DNA from: an uncultured Pelagibacteraceae bacterium
GTDB lineage: Bacteria; Pseudomonadota; Alphaproteobacteria; Pelagibacterales; Pelagibacteraceae
Direction: 5' to 3'
Length of the DNA: 47,842 bases
NCBI GenBank assembly: GCA_902629585.1
Contig: CACORI010000005.1
Span: 1-47,842, forward strand
The translations under genes were made by a program, and so were the position numbers. This document shows positions 15,910-23,683 of the stretch, one piece after another. Below the pieces are notes generated by a model. The model was not told the origin of the DNA. It searched no databases and saw only the letters and a program-made list of their open reading frames with translations. Position 1 is the first letter of the stretch. Each line of letters begins with the position of its first letter.

Positions 15910-16734
15910 TTATTTTAATTTAATTAATTTTGGTTTTTTACAAATTATTTTCTTATCTAAATAAGCGTCCACTATCTTATCTTTATAAAGAGTATAAATG
16001 ATATCCAAGAATTCTGGTTTCCAGTCTTTTTTATAAAATAATTTTCCCGAATTTATTAATGACAAATCCATCTTAGGTTTTATTTTTAATTTAAGTCGCT
16101 TTTCTATTTCCTTAATAACTTTAGGTAAATCTTTATGTGCTGATAATAATGCTTTACATGAAACATCATGAATGCCATCTCCTCTTTTAAGTGTTGGTAC
16201 ATTGTTATGCAAAATTTCTCCAGTATCTACATACTTATCTATTATATGATAAGTGGTTCCTGCCATTGTTGGCTCTAAAAAATAAAATGGCCAAAACATA
16301 GTAATTAATCCTTTATAGTGGGGAATTAATCCCAAATGAAGATTTATTGTATTTTTAGGAAGATGTTTCAAAAGTTGTTCTTTAATGATTGGAGCACCAC
16401 TAATAAAACAAGAGTCAAATTTTGTTTTTTTTAAATAATTTACAATTTTTTTACTATTTAATTCATTCGCACTAGCTATTTCTATTTTTTTTGGAAATTT
16501 TTCGATAATTTTACTTTTAAAATTAAAATATTTTTTTTCTGCAATTAATCTTTTGTTAAAATGTATTTTCCAGAGTTTTTTTAAATGTTTTGATAGTTTT
16601 TTATCACTTTTAGGTACTAATTTTTCTCTTTTAAATATAATTAATCCTTTAATATTTATATTTTTTTGAGAAGATAGTTTCTCCAGAAAAGCTATATTTC
16701 TCGGATGGTTGCCAATCATTACTAAAATATTCAT
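15910..16734 (-). CDS. Formyltransferase-fold protein, probable sugar N-formyltransferase
   Basis: Belongs to the methionyl-tRNA/GART formyltransferase fold. The catalytic triad is visible: Asn131 and His133 in INLHLGLIPHYKG, and Asp170 in YVDTGEIL. It lacks the C-terminal tRNA-binding domain of Fmt, and lies among sugar genes, so a nucleotide-sugar or glycan amine is a better guess for the acceptor than tRNA. The first half (residues 1-100) is highly basic and diverged. It is convergent with the radical SAM gene (5-base gap). N10-formyl-tetrahydrofolate would be the donor by family knowledge. Confidence 0.8.
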   Translation of the reverse strand: MNILVMIGNHPRNIAFLEKLSSQKNINIKGLIIFKREKLVPKSDKKLSKHLKKLWKIHFNKRLIAEKKYFNFKSKIIEKFPKKIEIASANELNSKKIVNYLKKTKFDSCFISGAPIIKEQLLKHLPKNTINLHLGLIPHYKGLITMFWPFYFLEPTMAGTTYHIIDKYVDTGEILHNNVPTLKRGDGIHDVSCKALLSAHKDLPKVIKEIEKRLKLKIKPKMDLSLINSGKLFYKKDWKPEFLDIIYTLYKDKIVDAYLDKKIICKKPKLIKLK

Positions 16735-16793
16735 GCTAGTGTTTTTTAAATCGATTGAGTTATTTTAAAATATTCAATTAAACAATAGAGTGT

Positions 16794-17873
16794 TTATAAC
16801 AGTTTTAAATATTTTTGTATAATGTTTTCCCATTCAAAATTTTTAGCATGTTTCTTAGCATTAGTTCCCAATTTTTTATAAAATTCATTTTTCAAAACCT
16901 CATCAATACTTGAATAAATTTCCTCTAAATTATTACCGTCACACAAATTTCCAGTTTCCTTATCAATTATAGCATCAGATGCCCCACCAACCTTTCCACC
17001 TATTGAAGGTAAACCATATTGAGCTGCTTCAATATAAGCTATACCAAATCCTTCTACTGATGATTTGAATATAACAGTAGGCATAACAAATAAATTAGAT
17101 TTAGCCAGCAGAGCATTTTTTAAATCATCACTAATATCTTTAAAGAACATTACTTGAGTTTCTAGACCCAATTCTTTAACAAGCTTTTTGATATTACTTT
17201 CTTCATCACCATGACCAATACAAATATAAACAATGTTGGGATAAATTTGTTTCAGATTTCTAAGAGCCATAATTACTTTTTCATGATTTTTTCTTTTGTC
17301 AAATCTTGAAACTGTTATTAATCTAGGTGTTTTAATTTTTAATAAACTTTCAACTTTTTCAAGAGATTTATTATTTAATTTTTTAACGGGATCTATCCCT
17401 GGATTAATAACAATGATTTTCTCTTTATTTATACCGTTATTAATAGCTAGATTTTTTGTGTATTCTGAGTTTGCTATTACTTTATTTACTTGATTTAATA
17501 CTTTATTTGCCCTCTTATTTAATACACTTCCTTTTGAATGATTTATTTCTTTTCCATGTATTAAACAATACTTCTGCTTATCAGTATTGATAAGTTCTAG
17601 ACTTTTCCAATGGTCAGCAATAATACCTTTAACCTTGTTTTCTCTTAAAAATTCATTAATTAATTGCGCTTTTCTAATTTTTCTTAAAAATTTTAATCCA
17701 CCAACTCTCTCTATAGAGAAATTTTCTTTTCTATCGAATTCTTTGTGATTCTCTTGGTAATCTGCGAAAACTTTAATCATTAAATGTTTAGATAGTTCTT
17801 TTGTCAAACCCCACATAAGACTTTGCATCCCACCTATCTCAGGTGGATAAGCTCTTGTTACAATCAAATACAT
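16794..17873 (-). CDS. Family 4 glycosyltransferase
   Basis: GT-B retaining glycosyltransferase. VTRAYPPEIGGMQSLMWGL at the N-terminus is the glycine-rich acceptor loop, VSRFDKRKNHEKVI near 198-211 is the donor-domain start, and EGFGIAYIEAAQYGLPSIGG carries the ExxxxxxxE donor-site signature. 359 aa, standard length. Its ATG overlaps the redoxin stop codon by one base (TAATG on the minus strand), so it is co-translated with that gene although they are functionally unrelated. Donor and acceptor unknown; the neighbourhood suggests an envelope polysaccharide. Confidence 0.9.
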   Translation of the reverse strand: MYLIVTRAYPPEIGGMQSLMWGLTKELSKHLMIKVFADYQENHKEFDRKENFSIERVGGLKFLRKIRKAQLINEFLRENKVKGIIADHWKSLELINTDKQKYCLIHGKEINHSKGSVLNKRANKVLNQVNKVIANSEYTKNLAINNGINKEKIIVINPGIDPVKKLNNKSLEKVESLLKIKTPRLITVSRFDKRKNHEKVIMALRNLKQIYPNIVYICIGHGDEESNIKKLVKELGLETQVMFFKDISDDLKNALLAKSNLFVMPTVIFKSSVEGFGIAYIEAAQYGLPSIGGKVGGASDAIIDKETGNLCDGNNLEEIYSSIDEVLKNEFYKKLGTNAKKHAKNFEWENIIQKYLKLL

Positions 17874-18427
17874 TAATTATTTTTCCACTTGATACTGCAT
17901 CCAGCACTAGGAATTTGTTTTTCAGGTCCTTTACCTGTATCTGCTATTTGTTTCATTGCATTATACAAATCACTATCACCATTTCTAATTGGTGTTAGGT
18001 TTTTAAGCTCTCTAAGTCTTCCTCTATATTGAAGCTCTAAATCTTTATTGTAACCAAAGAAATCAGGAGTACATACCGCATCAAAAGTTTTGGCAATTTC
18101 CTGTGTTTCATCCATCAAATAAGGAAAATTGAAATTATTTTTTTTTGCGAATTCAATCATATTTTCAAATGAATCCTCTGGATAATTTTCTGCATCATTT
18201 GCACAAATTGCTACTGAATTAATGCCCAATTCTCTTAATTTCTTACAATCCTCAACAATGTCTTTTGTTACAGCCTTTACATAGGGGCAATGATTACAAA
18301 TAAACATTATAAGAGTCCCATTTTCACCTTTAACATCATTAAGTGAAATTATTTTATTCTCAGTTGATTTAAGCTTGAAGTCATGTGCCTTTTGGCCGAA
18401 ATCACATATTGGAGTTTGTATTGGCAT
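17873..18427 (-). CDS. Thioredoxin-fold redoxin (AhpC/TSA-like)
   Basis: 184 aa cytoplasmic redoxin. The N-terminal beta strand and GTLIMFICNHCPYVKAV place Cys44 and Cys47 as a CNHC redox pair, the pattern of a recognised group of thioredoxin-family proteins annotated as redoxin or alkyl hydroperoxide reductase-like. A cis-proline region appears at DAVCTPDFFGY, with an additional cysteine. The exact partner is unknown. Its start codon is only 20 bases from the divergent start of the carbonic-anhydrase-like gene at 18448, leaving little room for two promoters. Confidence 0.85.
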   Translation of the reverse strand: MPIQTPICDFGQKAHDFKLKSTENKIISLNDVKGENGTLIMFICNHCPYVKAVTKDIVEDCKKLRELGINSVAICANDAENYPEDSFENMIEFAKKNNFNFPYLMDETQEIAKTFDAVCTPDFFGYNKDLELQYRGRLRELKNLTPIRNGDSDLYNAMKQIADTGKGPEKQIPSAGCSIKWKNN

Positions 18428-18447
18428 AATGTAATAATATATAAATT

Positions 18448-18960
18448 ATGTTTTACGATTTAAAAGATAAAAAACCAAAAAACTCTGGTGAAAATTGGGT
18501 AGCTCCTAATGCAGTAATAATTGGTGATGTTACATTAGAAAAAAATACCAGTATTTGGTTTAATGCAACCCTAAGAGGAGATATAGAAAATATTCACATC
18601 GGAGAAGGTTCAAATGTTCAAGATGGAAGCGTATTACATACGGATCCAGGATGTCCTTTAAAGGTTGGAAAAGATGTAACAGTTGGACACCTAGTTATGC
18701 TTCATGGATGTACAATAGGAGATAATAGTTTAATTGGGATTGGTGCAGTGATTCTAAATAAAGCCATGATTGGTAAAAATTGCATTATTGGTGCCAAAGC
18801 TTTAATTACAGAAAATAAAGTAATACCAGACAATTCATTAGTTGTTGGCTCTCCTGGAAAGATTGTTAGAGAAGTGACTGATGAGGAAAAAAAAGCAGTT
18901 TGGGAAAATACAAAACATTATCAAGATAATTGGAAAAAATACTCTAAGTCAATTTTTTAA
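18448..18960 (+). CDS. Gamma-carbonic anhydrase-like hexapeptide protein
   Basis: Left-handed beta-helix protein of the YrdA/PaaY/gamma-CA group. Zinc-binding histidines are visible at His64 (VLHTD), His81 (VGHLV) and His86 (LHGCTIG), and Gln58 and Arg43 (LRGD) are the conserved support residues. Length 170 aa is typical. Members have carbonic anhydrase or thioesterase-like activity or none measured; the residue set here is compatible with zinc binding. The 3' end overlaps the convergent methyltransferase gene by 17 bases. Confidence 0.9.
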   Translation: MFYDLKDKKPKNSGENWVAPNAVIIGDVTLEKNTSIWFNATLRGDIENIHIGEGSNVQDGSVLHTDPGCPLKVGKDVTVGHLVMLHGCTIGDNSLIGIGAVILNKAMIGKNCIIGAKALITENKVIPDNSLVVGSPGKIVREVTDEEKKAVWENTKHYQDNWKKYSKSIF

Positions 18961-19624
18961 CTATAAAATAAAATCCGCTACATTGCTTATAATTTATTTC
19001 ATCAGATATAAGTTTATCAAGGAAAAAATTTAATTTCGTTTTTTCAATATATTTTTTCCACTTATTTCCAAATAGCATATGTAAAGATGAAGATATCCTA
19101 CCCCTATATGGAAATAGTTGAACATGATCAAAATCTTTAAATAAATAAGCTAGACTATCTTTAGAAAATCGAAAGTAATCTTGGAAATTTAAATCATTTG
19201 GTGCATGATAACTATAAAGATATGGAACAAATCCATACATTACACCATCATTTTTCAACATTGATCTTAAATTTTGGATAGCATTAAAAGGATTATAAAC
19301 ATGTTCTAATATTGCAAGGCAAATAATTTTATCATACTTATTTTCAAGTCCATTTATATTTGAACAAATATCACAAATAATATCTGGATAATCACCAAAG
19401 TCGTTTACATCTAATGTTTCAACAAAATCTGCATTAATATCTTTATGTTTATCTCTCATAGCCATCCCTATATCTAGCACATGATCATTTGAGTTTATTT
19501 CTTTTAATATCTTATCTCTAAAATCTTTTTTATTTTTTAAATAAAAATCATCAATATTTGTTTTTTTTATTATATTGATTAAATCATTATTTATTTTATG
19601 CGGATCACCAATTATTTTTTTCAT
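18944..19624 (-). CDS. Class I SAM-dependent methyltransferase
   Basis: 226 aa. NDHVLDIGMAMRDKH near residue 50 is motif I, although the usual GxG is changed to GMAM, ICLAILEHVYNPFNAIQNLR is motif IV, and the LKNDGVMYGFVPYLYSYHAPND and DYFRFSKDSL region is typical of methyltransferases found in capsule and LPS clusters. The substrate is unknown. It is the last gene of a minus-strand run with the beta-barrel gene, 51 bases downstream of it. Overlap of 17 bases with the convergent gene at its 3' end means the two transcripts are antisense there. Confidence 0.8.
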   Translation of the reverse strand: MKKIIGDPHKINNDLINIIKKTNIDDFYLKNKKDFRDKILKEINSNDHVLDIGMAMRDKHKDINADFVETLDVNDFGDYPDIICDICSNINGLENKYDKIICLAILEHVYNPFNAIQNLRSMLKNDGVMYGFVPYLYSYHAPNDLNFQDYFRFSKDSLAYLFKDFDHVQLFPYRGRISSSLHMLFGNKWKKYIEKTKLNFFLDKLISDEINYKQCSGFYFIVKKLT

Positions 19625-19675
19625 AGCGTGTTAAATTAATAAACCATTCTCATAGTTTTTTATAGGAAATTTAAT

Positions 19676-20389
19676 TTAATTAAAAAATATTCTGTAATCA
19701 ATTCGATATTGTACAATATCAAAATCGGCTTCATAACCCTCTGTCATACTTCTATTATGATCATTATCACATTCTAAAATTAAATTTTCTATTGAAAAAC
19801 CAAACCCTTTAAAAAAACCAGAGCTTTTAAAAAATCCCAGGTTTGGAGTAATACCATAACATTCAACAAATGTTTCAGCTCCTCCTACTCCGTATATACC
19901 TGAGTTTACAGCAAAGTTTGTATCTGACTGAAAACCTAAAAAAGAAGATGCATTTAAACCTATATAAGGTGTAAAATTTAAAATTTCATTAAATCGATAA
20001 CTTGGACCTAATTCTAAAGTCAAACCTCTAAAATGTATATTAGGGAATTCTGAATTATATCCACCATCAAAAGTGATTGTCGTATCTGTAGTTTCATGGC
20101 GGGAAAATGAAATACCTGAATTTAAATATAAATTATTATTTAAATACTTGTTATAATCAACATTTATTGAATAAATTGTATTCATACTATCATCATCTAA
20201 AACTAAACTTTTAATATTAGTACCAGGATTGCCAGTTACAGGATTGTGCATTCCGCTGACATTTTCCATAACACCGTTTCCAACTGCTATACCTATTGAT
20301 AATTCATCCTGATTTTCAGCATGTACAGATATATAATTACTTAAAATAATTAATAATATTTTTACAATAAGTTTATTTAATTGACTCAC
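19676..20389 (-). CDS. Small outer-membrane beta-barrel protein
   Basis: 237 aa with an N-terminal signal peptide (residues 1 to about 24, ending SVHA). The rest alternates hydrophobic and polar residues in short strands with repeated aromatic-rich segments, e.g. YLNSGISFSRHE, LTLELGPSYRFNE, FTPYIGLNASSF, and ends in YRIDYRIFFN, close to the terminal aromatic signal expected of outer-membrane barrels. It resembles OmpA/OmpW-like eight-stranded barrels, but I cannot name the family. The start codon is GTG, one base after the oxidase-like gene's stop; no Shine-Dalgarno sequence is visible there. Confidence 0.65.
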   Translation of the reverse strand: MSQLNKLIVKILLIILSNYISVHAENQDELSIGIAVGNGVMENVSGMHNPVTGNPGTNIKSLVLDDDSMNTIYSINVDYNKYLNNNLYLNSGISFSRHETTDTTITFDGGYNSEFPNIHFRGLTLELGPSYRFNEILNFTPYIGLNASSFLGFQSDTNFAVNSGIYGVGGAETFVECYGITPNLGFFKSSGFFKGFGFSIENLILECDNDHNRSMTEGYEADFDIVQYRIDYRIFFN

Positions 20390-20390
20390 T

Positions 20391-20990
20391 TTAAGGAACT
20401 AACCAATTATTTTTATTATTCTCAATACAGAAAATGGCTCTTCGATGACCTTTAGCAGCAAGATAAAGCCACTCAATAGATTTAATTTTACATTTAATAA
20501 CAGTAAAGTTTTTATAACCATCTTCACTTTGCTCTATTGTGTAATCAAAATCTTCTAGTTTAGATATCATACCAGATGTTGGATTTTCTGATTTAGTTCC
20601 TGGAGGGTTATCTGTTAAATAGCATCTTCTACTTATATGTTGAGTTTTTTTCCAAGACTCTTCTGTTGTAGAATTTTGATTATTAACTTCACATTCAACT
20701 TTTACTCTTAATTGTATTTTTTCTTCTTTGTCGTAGAAAACAAGAGAGGCATTCTTATTTTTTTTTAAAATAGCCACTTTCGGAGATCTTAAATCAGTAT
20801 GAAATTGTAAAAGATTATTAACTCTATCTGATTTACGTAAAACAACAATTCTACCATCCACTTCATCTTGGTGAGCACATATAAAAACAGGTATTCTAAA
20901 TGGTGAACTTCTGTTAGTTACTGCGTCATCTAACAATGACCAATACTTATTCTGAATTTCCTCTAGATTTTCATAGTATGCTGGCTGCAT
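20391..20990 (-). CDS. Pyridoxamine 5'-phosphate oxidase-like FMN-binding protein
   Basis: 199 aa split-barrel flavoprotein fold. Features: RIVVLRKSDRVNNLLQFHTD, SPKVAILKKNKNASLVFYD and IQLRVKVECEVN form the FMN-binding core, and SIEWLYLAAKGHRRAIFCI closes the protein. It matches the PNPOx-related group found widely in alphaproteobacteria rather than the true vitamin B6 enzyme PdxH, whose longer C-terminal signature is missing. The physiological substrate is unknown. It is 3 bases after the dehydrogenase gene and 1 base before the barrel gene, so all three are likely co-transcribed. Confidence 0.8.
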   Translation of the reverse strand: MQPAYYENLEEIQNKYWSLLDDAVTNRSSPFRIPVFICAHQDEVDGRIVVLRKSDRVNNLLQFHTDLRSPKVAILKKNKNASLVFYDKEEKIQLRVKVECEVNNQNSTTEESWKKTQHISRRCYLTDNPPGTKSENPTSGMISKLEDFDYTIEQSEDGYKNFTVIKCKIKSIEWLYLAAKGHRRAIFCIENNKNNWLVP

Positions 20991-20993
20991 ACA

Positions 20994-21863
20994 TTACTTT
21001 CTAAATCTTTTAATTAAGCTTGAAGTATCCCAACGGTTTCCACCCAAACCTTGAACTTCTCCATAAAATTTATCTACAAGTTCTGTAACAGGTAATAATG
21101 ATCCATTATTTTTCGCTTCATCCATTGCTATCTTTAAATCTTTTCTCATCCAATCAACAGCAAAACCATAATCAAACTTATCTTCAATCATTGTTTTATA
21201 TCTATTTTCCATTTGCCATGACTGAGCAGCACCTTTTGAAATCACTTCAATAACATCTTCCATATTTAAACCAGCTTTCATACCAAAGTTAATTCCCTCA
21301 GATAATCCCTGAACTAATCCTGCTATACAAATTTGATTAACCATCTTAGCAAGTTGTCCACTTCCAGCTTTACCAAGTAATTTCATTTTCTTACTGTAGC
21401 AATCGATTTTATCTTTTGCTTTATCAAAGTCATTCTGATCACCACCAATCATAACAGTTAATGCACCATTCTCTGCACCAGCTTGTCCACCAGACACGGG
21501 AGCATCTAATGCACCAAATCCATTTTTTTTTGCGTATTCGTAAATTTCCCTTGCTATTGTTGCTGAGGCAGTAGTGTTATCAATATAAATTGCACCTTTC
21601 TTAATGGTTTTAAATGCACCATTGTTACCAAAGGTTACTTCTCTTAAATCATTATCATTTCCAACACACGTAAAAACATATTCAGCATCTTTTGCAGCTT
21701 CTGCAGGTGTTTCAGCTATTTTACCTTTGTATTCTTTAATCCACTTTTCTGCTTTAGATTTCGTTCTGTTAAAAACAGTTACATTGTGACTACCTTTTGA
21801 TATATAACCAGCCATCGGATAACCCATGACACCAAGACCTATGAAAGCAACATTACAAGTCAT
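20994..21863 (-). CDS. Beta-hydroxyacid dehydrogenase (3-hydroxyisobutyrate dehydrogenase family)
   Basis: 289 aa NAD(P)-dependent dehydrogenase. The Rossmann motif FIGLGVMGYPMAGY is at residues 7-20, NRTKSK at 32-37 would suit NADP (basic residue after beta-2), DAPVSGGQAGAENGALTVM at 120-138 is the substrate loop, and Lys173 in GSGQLAKMVNQ is the catalytic lysine. Possible substrates are 3-hydroxyisobutyrate, tartronate semialdehyde or a related short hydroxyacid. First gene of a minus-strand run; its ATG at 21863 is only 8 bases from the divergent MFS start at 21872. Confidence 0.9.
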   Translation of the reverse strand: MTCNVAFIGLGVMGYPMAGYISKGSHNVTVFNRTKSKAEKWIKEYKGKIAETPAEAAKDAEYVFTCVGNDNDLREVTFGNNGAFKTIKKGAIYIDNTTASATIAREIYEYAKKNGFGALDAPVSGGQAGAENGALTVMIGGDQNDFDKAKDKIDCYSKKMKLLGKAGSGQLAKMVNQICIAGLVQGLSEGINFGMKAGLNMEDVIEVISKGAAQSWQMENRYKTMIEDKFDYGFAVDWMRKDLKIAMDEAKNNGSLLPVTELVDKFYGEVQGLGGNRWDTSSLIKRFRK

Positions 21864-21871
21864 ATATTTTT

Positions 21872-23080
21872 ATGTTTAAGAGTTTAAGTTTAAAAGTAAT
21901 TATATTTGGATTTATATTTACATTTTTTTCCAGTTTTGGACAGAGTTTTTTTCTTGGTTTGTTTAATTCCAGTATTAGAGAAACACTTTCAATTACTCAT
22001 GGACAATTTGGCACAATTTATGCTTCAGCAACGTTATTAAGTAGCTTTATTTTAATTTGGGTAGGAAAAAAAATTGATGACATTAATATTTTTAGATTTG
22101 CTTTTTATGTAACTTTACTTCTATCTTTTTCTTGTTTCTTTTTTTCAAAAGCATCATCAATAGCTCTTTTATTTATTGCTGTTTTTTTGATGAGATTTTC
22201 TGGACAAGGACTGATGTCTCACACAGCAACAACAACTATTACAAGATATTTTACCAAATCAAGAGGTAAAGCATTAAGTGTAGGATGGTTTGGTCTTTCG
22301 ACAGCAGAATTTATTTTACCTGTATTAATCGTTTATTTATTAACAATTACTGCTTGGCAAAATATTTGGATATTTATATCTATTTTAATTTTAATTATTT
22401 TACCATCAGCTTCATTTTTTTTAATTAAAAAATTAGATTTCGATACAAGAGAACAAGTAGATTCAAATGATTTAAAAAAAAAAGAAATCAAACAATGGAA
22501 TAGAATTGAAGTTTTAAAAGATTACAGATTTTACATCATTTGTTTAAATATGCTAGCAATGCCATGGATTGCAACTGGTGTATTCGTTTATCAATCTTTT
22601 ATTACCGAATCTAAAGAATGGGGTTCATTTGTTATTGCTCAATCATTTATGTTTTATTCAATATTGTCTGTTGTTACTTTATTAGGATCAGGATTTTTAA
22701 TTGATAAATTTACTAGTAGAAAACTTTTAATCTTTATGAATTTGCCCTTGTTGTTTTCCACATTAATTTTATTTTACTTTGATAATTCTTTTACTTCTTT
22801 TATCTTTCTTGGCCTAATAGGAGTATCCAATGGTCTAGCTAATGTTTTGGGCTCATCAACATGGGCTGAACTTTATGGTGTAAAATTTATTGGATCAATT
22901 AAAGCTTTAACTACAGCTTTAATGGTTTTTTCCACTGCTTTTGGAACAGCTTTATTTGGTTTTTTGATAGATAGAGGTTTTTCTATAGAACAAATTGCAA
23001 TGTTGTCTTTTATTTATGTTTTTATATCTTTGATTTTGTTATTTTTTGTTAGAAACAAGCTAAATCCTAAATATATTTGA
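21872..23080 (+). CDS. Major facilitator superfamily transporter
   Basis: 402 aa with about twelve hydrophobic helices. The N-terminal half has the FFSSFGQSFFLGLFNSSIRE first helix and a WVGKKIDDIN loop in the position of the MFS motif A, and SRGKALSVGWFGLSTAEFILP resembles the motif C region. The central loop is charged (EQVDSNDLKKKEIKQWNRIE). The substrate is unknown. The start is taken at 21872 because the first helix follows at once; no in-frame ATG is nearby upstream, only 8 bases separate it from the divergent dehydrogenase start. Confidence 0.85.
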   Translation: MFKSLSLKVIIFGFIFTFFSSFGQSFFLGLFNSSIRETLSITHGQFGTIYASATLLSSFILIWVGKKIDDINIFRFAFYVTLLLSFSCFFFSKASSIALLFIAVFLMRFSGQGLMSHTATTTITRYFTKSRGKALSVGWFGLSTAEFILPVLIVYLLTITAWQNIWIFISILILIILPSASFFLIKKLDFDTREQVDSNDLKKKEIKQWNRIEVLKDYRFYIICLNMLAMPWIATGVFVYQSFITESKEWGSFVIAQSFMFYSILSVVTLLGSGFLIDKFTSRKLLIFMNLPLLFSTLILFYFDNSFTSFIFLGLIGVSNGLANVLGSSTWAELYGVKFIGSIKALTTALMVFSTAFGTALFGFLIDRGFSIEQIAMLSFIYVFISLILLFFVRNKLNPKYI

Positions 23081-23089
23081 AAAATCTCC

Positions 23090-23116
23090 TTGATTTTTTC
23101 TAACTCACTGTATAGA
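23090..23116 (+). promoter_or_regulatory. Candidate sigma-70 promoter of rpoZ
   Basis: TTGATT (23090-23095) is followed after 15 bases by TATAGA (23111-23116), predicting a transcript start near 23123, only about 2 bases before the ATG. The -10 lies inside a palindrome, CTGTATAGATACAG (23109-23122). The spacing is shorter than optimal, so this is a moderate prediction. Confidence 0.4.
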
Positions 23117-23124
23117 TACAGCGC

Positions 23125-23661
23125 ATGGCAAGAGTAACAGTAGAAGATTGTATTGATAAAGTTGAAAGTCCCTATGAATTAGTTCTTGTGGCCAAGGAGA
23201 GAGCAACTCAATTAAATGCAGGTGTTGAACCAACTATAGATAGAGATAATGATAAAAATACCGTCATTTCATTAAGAGAAATAGCTGAGGAAAAAATTAA
23301 AGTTTCAGATTTAACTGAAAGTGCAGTTTATAAACTTAGAAAGCATGTTGAACAAGTTGATGATAGTGCAGAGGATGATGAAGAGATAGGTGATGATTTT
23401 GAAAGCTTGTATAAAGGTGAGATTTCAAAAAGTGGTACACCAATTTTACCATCTAAGAGAGCAAGAAAAACTCCAGAAAAAATACAAGTTTCTAAAGAAG
23501 ATTTAGCTGAACTATCAGAAACAGCACAAACAGAGATAGATTCTTCAGTAGGTCAAGAAACAATGAATGAGCAAGGAGAAGTATCTTTAGACGAGGTATC
23601 AGAGTCAGAAAATCAAGACTCAGATATTGTTTCAGAGGATACAGAACCTTCAAACTCATAA
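23125..23661 (+). CDS. rpoZ: RNA polymerase omega subunit with long acidic C-terminal tail
   Basis: The first ~65 residues are the omega core: MARVTVEDCIDKV, ELVLVAKERATQLNAG, and KNTVISLREIAEEKI. Omega wraps the beta' subunit and helps assemble the core enzyme. The remaining ~110 residues are predicted disordered and very acidic (DDSAEDDEEIGDDFES, then many Glu/Asp/Ser/Gln to the end), making 178 aa in all, clearly longer than the usual 70 to 135. The tail contains a small basic patch, PSKRARKTPEK. No frameshift is needed. It is followed 22 bases later by dusA. Confidence 0.93.
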   Translation: MARVTVEDCIDKVESPYELVLVAKERATQLNAGVEPTIDRDNDKNTVISLREIAEEKIKVSDLTESAVYKLRKHVEQVDDSAEDDEEIGDDFESLYKGEISKSGTPILPSKRARKTPEKIQVSKEDLAELSETAQTEIDSSVGQETMNEQGEVSLDEVSESENQDSDIVSEDTEPSNS

Positions 23662-23683
23662 AAAAATAATATAAAGTTACGTT

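Noticed and set aside
23109-23122. SOS (LexA) box reading of CTGTATAGATACAG
   Set aside because: The half-site distance is wrong for the E. coli-type box (CTG-N10-CAG), and alphaproteobacterial boxes are GTTC direct repeats.
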